Program-made: the position numbers and the translations under genes | Part shown: one piece after another, positions 34,740-42,586 of the stretch | How the letters are laid out: each line of letters begins with the position of its first letter | How positions within the stretch are numbered: position 1 is the stretch's first letter | Assembly (NCBI RefSeq): GCF_030817275.1 | Contig: NZ_JAUSZD010000002.1 | Span: 5,766,001-5,830,000, forward strand | Origin: Paenibacillus sp. V4I7 | GTDB taxonomy: Bacteria > Bacillota > Bacilli > Paenibacillales > NBRC-103111 | Direction of reading: 5' to 3' | DNA length: 64,000 nt | Notes under the pieces: model-generated | The model's input: only the letters and a program-made list of their open reading frames with translations | What the model was told of the DNA's origin: nothing | Database searches by the model: none

Positions 34740-35588
34740 ATGAATTTTGCAAGTATGTCACTTGAGCAATTTCAAAATCATTTTTCCACTGACAGTGCTT
34801 GCATTGAGTATATTTTTCATACTAAGTGGCCTGAAGGTTTTAGCTGCCCGCGTTGTAAACACAGCCATGCTTATGTGACAACTACCCGTCGTCTTCCGCT
34901 TTACGAATGCAGTCACTGTCGCCATCAAACGTCTCTTATATCCGGGACAATTATGGAGGGAAGTCGAACTGGACTGAGTAAATGGATGCTGGCTCTTTTT
35001 CTTTTCTCCCGTACAAATAAAGGTACGACCGCAATCGAACTTTCTAAATTTATCAAGGTTACTTATAAAACTGCTTGGCTAATCTTGTATAAAATCCGTT
35101 CTATGATTCATAGCTCCGATGATCAAACTCCGCTTTCGGGCTCAGTTTGTATTAATTCGGCTATCTACGGACGACCTTATAATCCTTCTGTTCACAAACA
35201 CCAGCAAGAGCATCTTCTTCTTATAGGCAAATCAGTTAATGAATGGAATGAATCTACCTACCTCAAAATCAAGCATGTTCTTCTTACGAATCCAAAAGAA
35301 AGACATATTCCTCGATTTGAAACAAAAGCCTTTCAACAACTGCACATAGAATCAGATATCCAAAATATTGAGATAGTTACAGGTTTTTATACCCACACAC
35401 GACTTCGACCATTGCTCGTATTCGCTAAACAAGCTAGTAAATGGATAAATAACACCTTCCATGGCCTCGGACCCAAACATTTACAAAAGTATTTAGACGA
35501 ATTTAGTTATCGACTAAACCTTTCTTCAAAAAACAAACCTATTTTTGCCCATTTAGTTCAACTCTGCTTCAAACCCGCTAGCTACTAA
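34740..35588 (+). CDS. IS1595/ISXO2-like protein lacking the catalytic acids
   Basis: 282 residues from ATG 34740 (RBS GGAG, 8 bases). The N-terminal 100 residues match the zinc-ribbon/HTH part of IS1595-family transposases: FHTKWPEGFSCPRCKHSHAY, YECSHCRHQTSLISGTIMEG, LSKWMLALFLFSRTNKGTTA and KTAWLILYKIR. The C-terminus matches the end of the ISXO2 DDE domain (FHGLGPKHLQKYLDEFSYRLN, written without its catalytic part). Where active enzymes have VDE-type, D-type and E-type acids, this one reads VCINSAIYGRP, IPRFETKAFQQLH and THTRLRPLLVF. The frame is intact, with its own promoter and RBS, but no terminal inverted repeats were found. It is either a decaying element or a domesticated DNA-binding protein. 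Confidence 0.78.
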   Translation: MNFASMSLEQFQNHFSTDSACIEYIFHTKWPEGFSCPRCKHSHAYVTTTRRLPLYECSHCRHQTSLISGTIMEGSRTGLSKWMLALFLFSRTNKGTTAIELSKFIKVTYKTAWLILYKIRSMIHSSDDQTPLSGSVCINSAIYGRPYNPSVHKHQQEHLLLIGKSVNEWNESTYLKIKHVLLTNPKERHIPRFETKAFQQLHIESDIQNIEIVTGFYTHTRLRPLLVFAKQASKWINNTFHGLGPKHLQKYLDEFSYRLNLSSKNKPIFAHLVQLCFKPASY

Positions 35589-35686
35589 TAAGACAAATAG
35601 TAGTATTAAATTTGGTCATTCAATTTTCAATTTCTGTAATTATAGAAATAAAACTAATGATCAATTGACGAAAAACTTGATCACGT

Positions 35687-35787
35687 ATACATACATACAT
35701 TCATACATTCATTCATTCTTTCGTTCGTATACATTCATTCTTTCGTTCGTATATTCATTCGTTCATTCTTAATGAATTCTTTCATTC
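35687..35787. repeat. Tetranucleotide microsatellite (ATTC/ATAC/GTTC)
   Basis: About 25 units of four bases (ATAC, ATTC, TTTC, GTTC, GTAT), including the block ACATTCATTCTTTCGTTCG twice in tandem about 22 bases apart. It lies downstream of the transposase-like gene. Confidence 0.85.
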
Positions 35788-35870
35788 TGAGTTAAAGGGA
35801 TAGTGGACATAGGGGATTGGAAGTGAAAGACCATCTTTGTTGAAAGCTTGGTCAAGTATTGGATTCATAG

Positions 35871-35968
35871 TTTGGAGTTTGGAGTTGGGTGCTTGGTTCT
35901 TGGTTCTTGGTTCTTGGTTCTTGGTTCTCGGTTCTCGGTTCTTGATTCTTGGTTCTGGGTTCTGGGTT
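35871..35968. repeat. Heptanucleotide tandem repeat, 14 units of CTTGGTT type
   Basis: Fourteen contiguous 7-base units: TTTGGAG twice, TTGGGTG, CTTGGTT five times, CTCGGTT twice, CTTGATT, CTTGGTT, CTGGGTT twice. A 7-base unit gives a 7-residue repeat in any open frame. The minus-strand frame 35782-36003 (RTKNQEP type repeats) is open through it but has no RBS. The stretch 35589-36022 otherwise holds only the other microsatellite and a hairpin. Confidence 0.9.
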
Positions 35969-35983
35969 CTTAAATGGAGTAAA

Positions 35984-36019
35984 AAAGCTGAACCCCTTAA
36001 CATCTAGGAGTTCAGCTTT
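35984..36019 (-). terminator. Terminator of the HAD nucleotidase gene
   Basis: AAAGCTGAAC and GTTCAGCTTT with an inner CC/GG pair, just after the stop of the minus-strand gene and followed on that strand by a T-run. Confidence 0.75.
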
Positions 36020-36022
36020 GTT

Positions 36023-36583
36023 TCATTTTATAATTTCTCGGAGTTCGTCCCAAGATACAATCCTAGGTAGGTTCAAGTGCTGATTATACGATCTATCTTT
36101 CACATATAAGTTCAATGGGAGGTGGGTCAAGGTTTCCAGAACGGCCGGTTTATCATCGAAATAATAATCCAAGTTCAGTTTTTCAATAATATGTACTTTC
36201 TCGGAATCACTCATCCCACAATAAAAATGTCCCTCAACTACCGGGAAACCGTTGGCAATTAACCAGTTTTTTGTTCGTTCTGTATGCTCTTGGGCTCTTG
36301 CCGTAATATAGTAGACCTCATGACCTTGTTGTACTAATTCCTGCAAGATATCTACGGCATAAGGAAAAGAAGGACACTGCGAATAATAAATGTCGTCGCG
36401 GAGGCTAAACCAGAGCTTGCCTCCTTCTTCTTTCGTCAAACCGAAGGCACTGTGAATTTCCATCGTCGTTAAGGCATGGAACGCATCCAACCCAATATTT
36501 TGCTTTAGCTTCTGGTTATAAATATGAAAGGCATGTTCTCTTAAATTAATAAGTGTATCATCGATATCAAAGCCGAATTTCAA
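36023..36583 (-). CDS. HAD-type 5'-nucleotidase-like phosphatase
   Basis: 186-residue haloacid-dehalogenase-fold enzyme. Motif I GFDIDDTLIN (nucleophile Asp and general acid), motif II-like YYITARAQEHTERT, motif IV-like DYYFDDKPAVLE. The set resembles 5'(3')-deoxyribonucleotidases and the YqfW family. The substrate is inferred only. It forms the end of a minus-strand gene series and has its own terminator. Confidence 0.8.
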   Translation of the reverse strand: MKFGFDIDDTLINLREHAFHIYNQKLKQNIGLDAFHALTTMEIHSAFGLTKEEGGKLWFSLRDDIYYSQCPSFPYAVDILQELVQQGHEVYYITARAQEHTERTKNWLIANGFPVVEGHFYCGMSDSEKVHIIEKLNLDYYFDDKPAVLETLTHLPLNLYVKDRSYNQHLNLPRIVSWDELREIIK

Positions 36584-36647
36584 GGTTAACTCCTCATTTC
36601 ACGGATATACTAGGCTGCCGGAGCATTTTCCTTTTTATATTTCCCCC

Positions 36648-37292
36648 TTATTCCTTCAATATAAGTCCGAAAAGACTTGCAAAAACAGAGGCTTGTCCCC
36701 TCGAAATGATGCAGCCGCGCAAATCCTCTATACTCACACCTAAACTTGTAAATTCACAGCTGCTGATATCAATACCCGCAAGCTTAACACCCGTGAATTG
36801 TGCCCTGTCCAGCTGACAATTATCGAAATACACTTTTTGCAGCATGGATTCGTAGAAATCGGCATTTAAAAGCGAGCACTCCTGAAAAACAGTCTGCTTG
36901 AAATTAGCCATTCGAAAGGTCGTATAATCGGCTAAGCATGTATGAAATAAGACATTTCGGACGGTTGCTTCTGTCAGGTCAATGCCAATGATTTTGCAAT
37001 TTCTAAATTCAGTCCGATGGATTGTAGCTTGACCAAAATCAACGTTGGATAGATCGCATTTCTCGAAAATAACATCTGTTAGCTCTATGTCTTTCATCGA
37101 TATCCGAGTGAAGGTGACATTACGAAATATCACTTTATCAAACGCGACTTTATATGCGGACTGATTGTCAATGATACAATCACTTATAATACCCGTATGA
37201 AAGCTATCTTCTGGCTGCATTTCCTCGTTGGGCAGTGTAATGGCTGGTATTTCTTTGGGGATTTTCGGTGTTTCAATTTTGGGAATGCTCAT
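36648..37292 (-). CDS. Pentapeptide repeat protein
   Basis: 214 residues from ATG 37292 (RBS GGAG, 6 bases). Residues about 35-200 are made of pentapeptide repeats of the A/C-D/N-L/F-x-x type (VIFEKCDLSNVDFGQATI; TEFRNCKIIGIDLTEATV; CSLLNADFYESMLQKVYF) expected to fold into a right-handed quadrilateral helix. The N-terminus is rich in Pro, Ile and Lys. No signal peptide. Such proteins include DNA mimics acting on gyrase, but nothing here shows that function. Confidence 0.82.
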   Translation of the reverse strand: MSIPKIETPKIPKEIPAITLPNEEMQPEDSFHTGIISDCIIDNQSAYKVAFDKVIFRNVTFTRISMKDIELTDVIFEKCDLSNVDFGQATIHRTEFRNCKIIGIDLTEATVRNVLFHTCLADYTTFRMANFKQTVFQECSLLNADFYESMLQKVYFDNCQLDRAQFTGVKLAGIDISSCEFTSLGVSIEDLRGCIISRGQASVFASLFGLILKE

Positions 37293-37322
37293 CTGGTACT
37301 CCTTTATAATCAAATGATAGGC

Positions 37323-37347
37323 AAAAAAATAAGCCTTACGGCTTTTT
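37323..37347 (-). terminator. Terminator after the 190-aa unknown gene
   Basis: Minus strand: AAGCC-GTAA-GGCTT then ATTTTTTT, a small stem with a GNRA-type loop. Confidence 0.7.
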
Positions 37348-37384
37348 GAACATTTACTCTTTGGTATTTAAATCTCCCTTTATA

Positions 37385-37957
37385 CTACCATCTCTTCTTC
37401 CCACCGGACAAATCTTGATCGCTTAACCCGTTCAATTTCTCATTCGATTCTTTCCACATCACATAGATGGATTGAATCTGGATAAATTCCTGGTCCTTCG
37501 GTCCCGCTCCTTGCATGAACATGGCCTCTAACATTTGTTTGTAAAAAGTCATTCGTTTATGAATAATTTGTTTCTCCATATCAATAATTTCATCCAAGGT
37601 ATGATAATCCATAAATGACTTCATATCGTCGGAAAGCTCTTCATCCAGTTCTTCTCTAGGTGAAGGAGTAGGTCTAGATGTAGACATGCTCGTTCTATTA
37701 CTTAAATCAACAGTCGTCCGCAGCTCTGACAATTGGATATTCTCTTTCGCGCACATGACATGAAAATATTTATTTTTGAGCAGCTCATTAATCACAAGCT
37801 GACACATATCTTTATTCCGTATTAACATACCATCAAAGGGATGAAGTGTCCAAACATGATCTTTCTCATATATGTTGAAAGTGAACCATTCGTTGGCATA
37901 CAAAATTCTGGTATTAATTGTAGACTCGTCAACAATCTCAAATGTAAAATCCAGCAA
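37385..37957 (-). CDS. Hypothetical protein, 190 aa
   Basis: Not recognised. 190 residues, TTG start at 37957 with RBS GGAGGGGG about 9 bases upstream. The first 100 residues look like a compact alpha/beta domain (ILYANEWFTFNIYEKDHVWT). A Ser/Thr/Pro linker and an acidic helix-rich tail follow (DEELSDDMKSFMDYHTLDEI; MTFYKQMLEAMF). No membrane segment. It has its own terminator. Confidence 0.65.
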   Translation of the reverse strand: MLDFTFEIVDESTINTRILYANEWFTFNIYEKDHVWTLHPFDGMLIRNKDMCQLVINELLKNKYFHVMCAKENIQLSELRTTVDLSNRTSMSTSRPTPSPREELDEELSDDMKSFMDYHTLDEIIDMEKQIIHKRMTFYKQMLEAMFMQGAGPKDQEFIQIQSIYVMWKESNEKLNGLSDQDLSGGKKRW

Positions 37958-38014
37958 CGTACAGCCCCCTCCCCAGCCTCACAGATCTTTTCTTATATTC
38001 TACCAAATCATAGC

Positions 38015-38040
38015 AAAAAAAAGAAACCTTTTCAGGTTTC
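38015..38040 (-). terminator. GAAA-loop terminator after the small membrane peptide
   Basis: Minus strand: GAAACCT-GAAA-AGGTTTC followed by eight T. It is 9 bases past the stop of the 33-residue frame and supports its being a transcribed gene. Confidence 0.75.
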
Positions 38041-38048
38041 ATAGATGA

Positions 38049-38150
38049 CTATTTTTCAATGAATTTGGACACATATTCTGCTTTTTCAGCGCTAGCTACG
38101 ACAATGAGCACAATGATTATTCCTGAAAGTATAATCCCGCTTATTATCAT
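38049..38150 (-). CDS. Small membrane peptide, 33 aa
   Basis: Reading frame MIISGIILSGIIIVLIVVAS, then AEKAEYVSKFIEK. It has one strongly hydrophobic helix and a short charged tail. AGAAGG is 8 bases before ATG 38150 and a perfect terminator follows the stop. It is 62 bases downstream of the ATP-grasp gene, so it may be the last gene of the ter-associated operon. Function unknown. Confidence 0.5.
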   Translation of the reverse strand: MIISGIILSGIIIVLIVVASAEKAEYVSKFIEK

Positions 38151-38212
38151 CCTGTGCACCTTCTTTGACAGATTTGTTCATCTATATTCAAAGATATGAT
38201 GCACGGTTTCTT

Positions 38213-39235
38213 TTATTCACCTAAATCCATAATAATGTATTTCTCAATATGACTGGCCAGAATGCCATAATTAGGCTTTTGGTTGTCCACATGTTTACCC
38301 AAAATTGATTTCACTGCTAAATAAGGGAAATTAATGCCAGATAGACAAGTCACATGCAGTCCGCCAGACATTCTCGGATTAATCTCAAGTAATTTAGGCA
38401 CACCTTGATTGTACTTCACTTGAATGTTGTAATTAAACGGGATTTTGTAGGTGGCAGCCACCTGATGTGCGATTTCGATTAGCTCAGGCACTTCCTCAAG
38501 CAGTCTTAGCCGTCCGTCCGCTTTACGACGCGGCACAGCGGCAAGTAATTCCCCAGAAGCCGATGCTAAGCAATCGATGCTGTACTCAAAGCCGTTTAAT
38601 AATTCCATCACCATCAAGTCCTCGAAACGATCTACGGATGATAAGGTCTTGTATACCTGTTCCGTAGAGAGATATGGAGTAACTGTGCCGAACAGGTCAC
38701 TTAATGTATCCCGCTCATTGCTGATGATTCTGAAGCCCATACCGCCCTCGGCATTCGTTGGCTTCATACAAACCTGATGACCTGCACTTACGAGCGCCTC
38801 ATAGGCCGTCATAAATTCATCTGCCGTATTGACCACATGATAATCAGGAATTGAAATAATGTTCGTTCCTCTGATGGCTTCATAAAACTTTTGTTTCTCC
38901 AGTAAGTTCTCTAATAGCTCAAGGTCACGACAAACCGTTACTTTCGTACCTACCTTTTCGAACGAATCAATATGCTTCGCTATCGCGTACATATGTAATC
39001 TGGGAATGAAGACATCAATGCCATGCTTTTTACAGAAATCCAAGGCAAACTCCACATAATCATCATCACCTAAAACAGGTTCGGTATCCGCGTAATCAGC
39101 CGCCTGTAGAGCCATATGGGTACGGTCCGGATGTGTGGCGTACATTTTGAATTGGACGCCATCCTCATTATTGCGAATGCTATTCATGTAATGAAAGGCT
39201 ACTGAAAACCAGCGGTTAAACCATACTTTTTTCAT
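38213..39235 (-). CDS. ATP-grasp enzyme of the Ter-associated biosynthetic set
   Basis: 340 residues from ATG 39235, overlapping the HAD gene by ATGA, RBS GGAG. ATP-grasp fold: CMKPTNAEGGMGFRIISNER (ATP-binding lysine and glycine loop), then MELLNGFEYSIDCLASASGE and the metal-binding end KLLEINPRMSGGLHVTCLSG. ATP-grasp enzymes join a carboxylate to an amine or thiol through an acyl phosphate. Comparative work on Ter systems (Anantharaman, Iyer and Aravind) proposed that such genes, with phosphoribosyltransferases, a TIM-barrel lyase and a HAD phosphatase, make a nucleoside-like metabolite. The order here fits that set. Confidence 0.85.
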   Translation of the reverse strand: MKKVWFNRWFSVAFHYMNSIRNNEDGVQFKMYATHPDRTHMALQAADYADTEPVLGDDDYVEFALDFCKKHGIDVFIPRLHMYAIAKHIDSFEKVGTKVTVCRDLELLENLLEKQKFYEAIRGTNIISIPDYHVVNTADEFMTAYEALVSAGHQVCMKPTNAEGGMGFRIISNERDTLSDLFGTVTPYLSTEQVYKTLSSVDRFEDLMVMELLNGFEYSIDCLASASGELLAAVPRRKADGRLRLLEEVPELIEIAHQVAATYKIPFNYNIQVKYNQGVPKLLEINPRMSGGLHVTCLSGINFPYLAVKSILGKHVDNQKPNYGILASHIEKYIIMDLGE

Positions 39236-40068
39236 GAGGACTCCTTTATGATACATAGATTCGTTTGCTCGATGTTTACGGATTCAACATACTTAAGTAT
39301 TTCATCCGAAGCGAAAATCCCGGATTCCTCGGTAAATGAGTAGTTCCCCGTCGATTGAAGCTGCTCTTGTCGAAATAATTCTCCGTGCCTAGGAGCGATC
39401 GAGAAATCAGCGAAATCAATTAAAATCTGATCCAAGAGGGAATCTCCAGATGCCACAACTTGGCGCTCCTCTGTTAACTGTTTGAGATGCTGAACGGCAT
39501 CTCTTTTATTAACCACTTGGGGAACGACATAGACTTTTCTTCCCTGAATGGAAGTGCTCCAACCCATGCGCTGAAGTTCTGCACTCATCTGAGCAACTTC
39601 CTCAAGCGGTATCTTTGCCCGGTCAATGATATGTGAAAAAAATAGCTCGTCGCAGTAGCTGGAACTGAGGACCCATTCCGGACTAAGGACACGATCTAGC
39701 AGTATCCTGACATCCTGCACATGCTCACTTGTTTCACTAACGCGAGCAACTACAGAGGCTTGCCATTCCAAGTCGGGATGTCCATCTATCAGAATATTCC
39801 CGCCGTTGCTCGTAACGGCATAGGCGGGCTTCAACATTTGACTAATTAAATGGATACGATTGTACTGCTGCATGGTTCGTGTCGTTACTGGGATGAAAAT
39901 GAGCTTCGTCATCAACTTCTGAAGCAGCTGGTAGGAACTAGAGGACATATATGATCTCACTTTACCGTCAATGAGCTCTGCTGTAATAATCCGATCGCCT
40001 AATTCTTCGGCACGCTCTAAAGGCTGGGAGTAGATTAACGTTTGATCTAAATCGCTTGCAAATATCAT
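39232..40068 (-). CDS. HAD-superfamily hydrolase of the Ter-associated set
   Basis: 278 residues from ATG 40068 (RBS GGAG, 7 bases), overlapping the upstream gene by ATGA. HAD motifs: FASDLDQTLIYS (motif I), FIPVTTRTMQQYNRI (motif II), VASGDSLLDQILIDFADF (motif IV). The cap insertion resembles the Cof/sucrose-phosphatase group. Presumed to dephosphorylate an intermediate of the pathway encoded around it. Confidence 0.85.
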   Translation of the reverse strand: MIFASDLDQTLIYSQPLERAEELGDRIITAELIDGKVRSYMSSSSYQLLQKLMTKLIFIPVTTRTMQQYNRIHLISQMLKPAYAVTSNGGNILIDGHPDLEWQASVVARVSETSEHVQDVRILLDRVLSPEWVLSSSYCDELFFSHIIDRAKIPLEEVAQMSAELQRMGWSTSIQGRKVYVVPQVVNKRDAVQHLKQLTEERQVVASGDSLLDQILIDFADFSIAPRHGELFRQEQLQSTGNYSFTEESGIFASDEILKYVESVNIEQTNLCIIKESS

Positions 40069-41198
40069 TCGGCATCTCCTTTCATGGATTTTATAATACC
40101 ACAACAGGAATAAGTGAGACCTGGGTACACTTCTATTGGTACTTCCCTAGCTTTAGCTAAAAGGAGGATATGACGAATATTTGGATTATCTAATCGGTCT
40201 ACTAATATCCGCCATGGCACTCTACGGAGCAGTACACGGGTCGTTTCTCCAACACCGGGTTTAATCAAGTTAATATCCGTAATCTGATACTCACTCTGAA
40301 TCGCCTGGATATCTCGCAAACCTTTCCATGAAATCGTCGGAGGATGTTGGAGTAATTCCCGGGCACTATGCTGTGCTTCTTTCACTACCTCACCAAAAAA
40401 GGGCACAATCTCCGCAATAAAATGATTGGAGAGATCCTGGTCCAACCACTTCTTATAATATTTGGAACCATGAAAGTCATGCGGCCTAATGAGATCCTCG
40501 CGCAGCACCGTTCGACTCATTAAACCGGATACCACCGCATTCAAGCAGGCACTCGGAATCAAGAAGTCTTCCCTTGTTCCAAACATATCCGTACAATGGC
40601 CAGGATCAGCAAGTACAGCTAGATCGTCGTCCAGCTTGATCCCGTAATCTCGTTCCAGCTTGCTGCAAGCCTCTATAAGCACTTTACGGATTGCTCCCTT
40701 GCCGGTCCACCCGTCGACAAATTGTAGATTCGCTTCTGGATGCTTTTGCTTGATATAAAACAAAGCGTTCTCGTCAATCCCTTTACCTCGAATTATCGAG
40801 ATGCTGTAATGGGGTATGTCCAACTGATGCACGTCTTGCAGGTAACGTCTTATTAGTATACCGACCGGCGTGCCCGCTCTCGCAAGAGAGACCAGCACCG
40901 TGTTCGGTCCTTTTTTATTTCGAATAAGCTCTGCCGTAGTACCGACTGCTAATGCAACCTTCTTGGCTGACATCTGCAGTGTCTCTCGGTACAATTTTAA
41001 ATAATCAGACGTTGGTAGATGCTCTTGCGGTAGCATTTCTGAATAATGAGTTCCCGATTGAATGGCTAGTTCTCTCGCATCCATCGACTTTTCCAGCTTA
41101 ACCTCGCTCAAATCTTTAAGCAGGAATGTCACATCGGAAGCTGGATAGCTGCCCAAGTGCACAGGCTCCTCTATTGGTTTGACTCGCCAATCTTCCAT
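40065..41198 (-). CDS. StiP-like / phosphoribosyltransferase-type protein of the Ter set
   Basis: 377 residues from ATG 41198 (RBS GGAG, 8 bases). It matches the family named cysteine protease StiP in databases, which comparative analysis instead places with phosphoribosyltransferase-like folds: TVLVSLARAGTPVGILIRRY, then FVDGWTGKGAIRKVLIEACS and LAVLADPGHCTDMFGTREDF. The last 80 residues (TRVLLRRVPWRILVDRLDNP; PNIRHILLLAKAREVPIEVY) look like the PELOTA-type RNA-binding domain reported for this family. Catalysis is unproven. It overlaps both neighbours by a few bases, so translation is coupled. Confidence 0.82.
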   Translation of the reverse strand: MEDWRVKPIEEPVHLGSYPASDVTFLLKDLSEVKLEKSMDARELAIQSGTHYSEMLPQEHLPTSDYLKLYRETLQMSAKKVALAVGTTAELIRNKKGPNTVLVSLARAGTPVGILIRRYLQDVHQLDIPHYSISIIRGKGIDENALFYIKQKHPEANLQFVDGWTGKGAIRKVLIEACSKLERDYGIKLDDDLAVLADPGHCTDMFGTREDFLIPSACLNAVVSGLMSRTVLREDLIRPHDFHGSKYYKKWLDQDLSNHFIAEIVPFFGEVVKEAQHSARELLQHPPTISWKGLRDIQAIQSEYQITDINLIKPGVGETTRVLLRRVPWRILVDRLDNPNIRHILLLAKAREVPIEVYPGLTYSCCGIIKSMKGDAE

Positions 41199-42586
41199 AC
41201 TGCATTCTCCTTCCATTCAACCGTTTGAGGAGAGAAAATGACAATATGAATCCTTTTCAGCTCTCGCGTTTGAAGAATTTGAAGTAATGGCTGCATCGAA
41301 GCTGGATCTGCTTCTCGTTCCATAAATAAATAGAGATCGTCATACACGCCTACCGGTACATTATATAAGAAATGAGTGACATCTGGATCCTCCGGAGATG
41401 AGTACGGATAACCTACCTTGACGGCGTAATCCTCTTTATCAATGGTATGAATTGGACTCCTTGTCGTCGATTGGTAAGACAAACCTTCTCCCATTTCAGC
41501 GGCAATTCGCATGGGGATATACATAAACTCACCTGTGCCTATGCACAACGTCTTCTTACCTATACGAGTAAGTTTCAACAGCTTGGCGGCTTGAGATATC
41601 GAATGACCAGATTGTTCGCTTTCCTCCGGCGTAAGACCAAATCTTCCACTATGCTGTAAATAAGGATGTTGGCTCACATAAGGAGCATGAGCGAATAGAT
41701 GATCTATATACGTGAAGTGAATGGGTCCCATTTGATTTGGAATAGGAAGGACAGGCACTTGGGGGGTCAAGCTTTCAGATGAACCAGTTACTTTTACCTC
41801 ACCTTTGACTAAGGAAAGCACGTGGATGGAGATACCTAACTCCAGTTCTAGCTTCAAAAACTGCTGCTGATCCTCTGGGGTTCTCCAATCAAGCAGAGCA
41901 AGGATGTAGTAGGTTTTCTTTGGAAATTTCCCCTGCATATCTCGAATAATGTTCAACGAGGTCTTACCTGTCGTAATTTCATCATCAACAAGGACAACAA
42001 TCTCAGGATTTGTAAGCATTTGAGGATCCTTCGCGTAACAATAATGTGCCACCGCATGGGAATGCTCCTCACTGAAATTAATGATGGATGCCGATCCTTC
42101 GATCACTTCTCGCGTGGTATGAATATAGCTGCCCCCCTGACCAAAGGTTTCATAAACAGCATGTCCGATGGCTGTGGCAGTTTCAGCAAACCCTATAAAA
42201 GCAACTGATTGCGGCAAGCTTAAACGATAGGACATAATTTCTTTATAGGCCGTTTCGGCCTGAGAAGGATCTATAATGCCCTGAATGGCTTGAGGGATTA
42301 ACTTCTGTGGCAAAGTACCTTTTAAGGCTTGTTGTAAAAGTAGTGCCAATGAAGCCCCGCTTAATAAGGAGGAATACGGATTCACAGGGATATGTTTCCC
42401 CAGCACTTTGCTAACAAACAGGAACGATCGTTTCTTATTGATTCTTGCCGCCATGGCGAACAGAGAGTCGAGGGGAATCTCAAATGGATTAGAGGTCAAT
42501 GTCACTTGAAGCTCTAAATCACCTGCGATCTTATACGTATGCTCGATCATGCTTGAGCAATAATCCTTCATATTGTTGTTGTTCAT
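41171..42586 (-). CDS. Phosphoribosyltransferase with C-terminal TRSP domain
   Basis: About 471 residues. Residues 90-260 carry a phosphoribosyltransferase fold with PRPP loop VVLVDDEITTGKTSLN. The C-terminal domain contains GTGEFMYIPMRIAAEMGE and the motif TTRSPI that names the TRSP domain. It belongs to the Ter-associated metabolite genes and probably attaches a base or related group to phosphoribose. The start is uncertain: ATG 42586 has GGGG 6 bases upstream but lies inside the upstream gene; ATG 42559 and 42550 are alternatives. It overlaps the TIM-barrel lyase gene by about 55 bases. Confidence 0.83.
   Translation of the reverse strand: MNNNNMKDYCSSMIEHTYKIAGDLELQVTLTSNPFEIPLDSLFAMAARINKKRSFLFVSKVLGKHIPVNPYSSLLSGASLALLLQQALKGTLPQKLIPQAIQGIIDPSQAETAYKEIMSYRLSLPQSVAFIGFAETATAIGHAVYETFGQGGSYIHTTREVIEGSASIINFSEEHSHAVAHYCYAKDPQMLTNPEIVVLVDDEITTGKTSLNIIRDMQGKFPKKTYYILALLDWRTPEDQQQFLKLELELGISIHVLSLVKGEVKVTGSSESLTPQVPVLPIPNQMGPIHFTYIDHLFAHAPYVSQHPYLQHSGRFGLTPEESEQSGHSISQAAKLLKLTRIGKKTLCIGTGEFMYIPMRIAAEMGEGLSYQSTTRSPIHTIDKEDYAVKVGYPYSSPEDPDVTHFLYNVPVGVYDDLYLFMEREADPASMQPLLQILQTRELKRIHIVIFSPQTVEWKENAVWKIGESNQ

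Noticed and set aside
35782-36003. 73-codon minus-strand frame across the heptanucleotide repeat
   Set aside because: Repeat-derived heptads, overlaps a terminator, no RBS. Kept as a note under the repeat.
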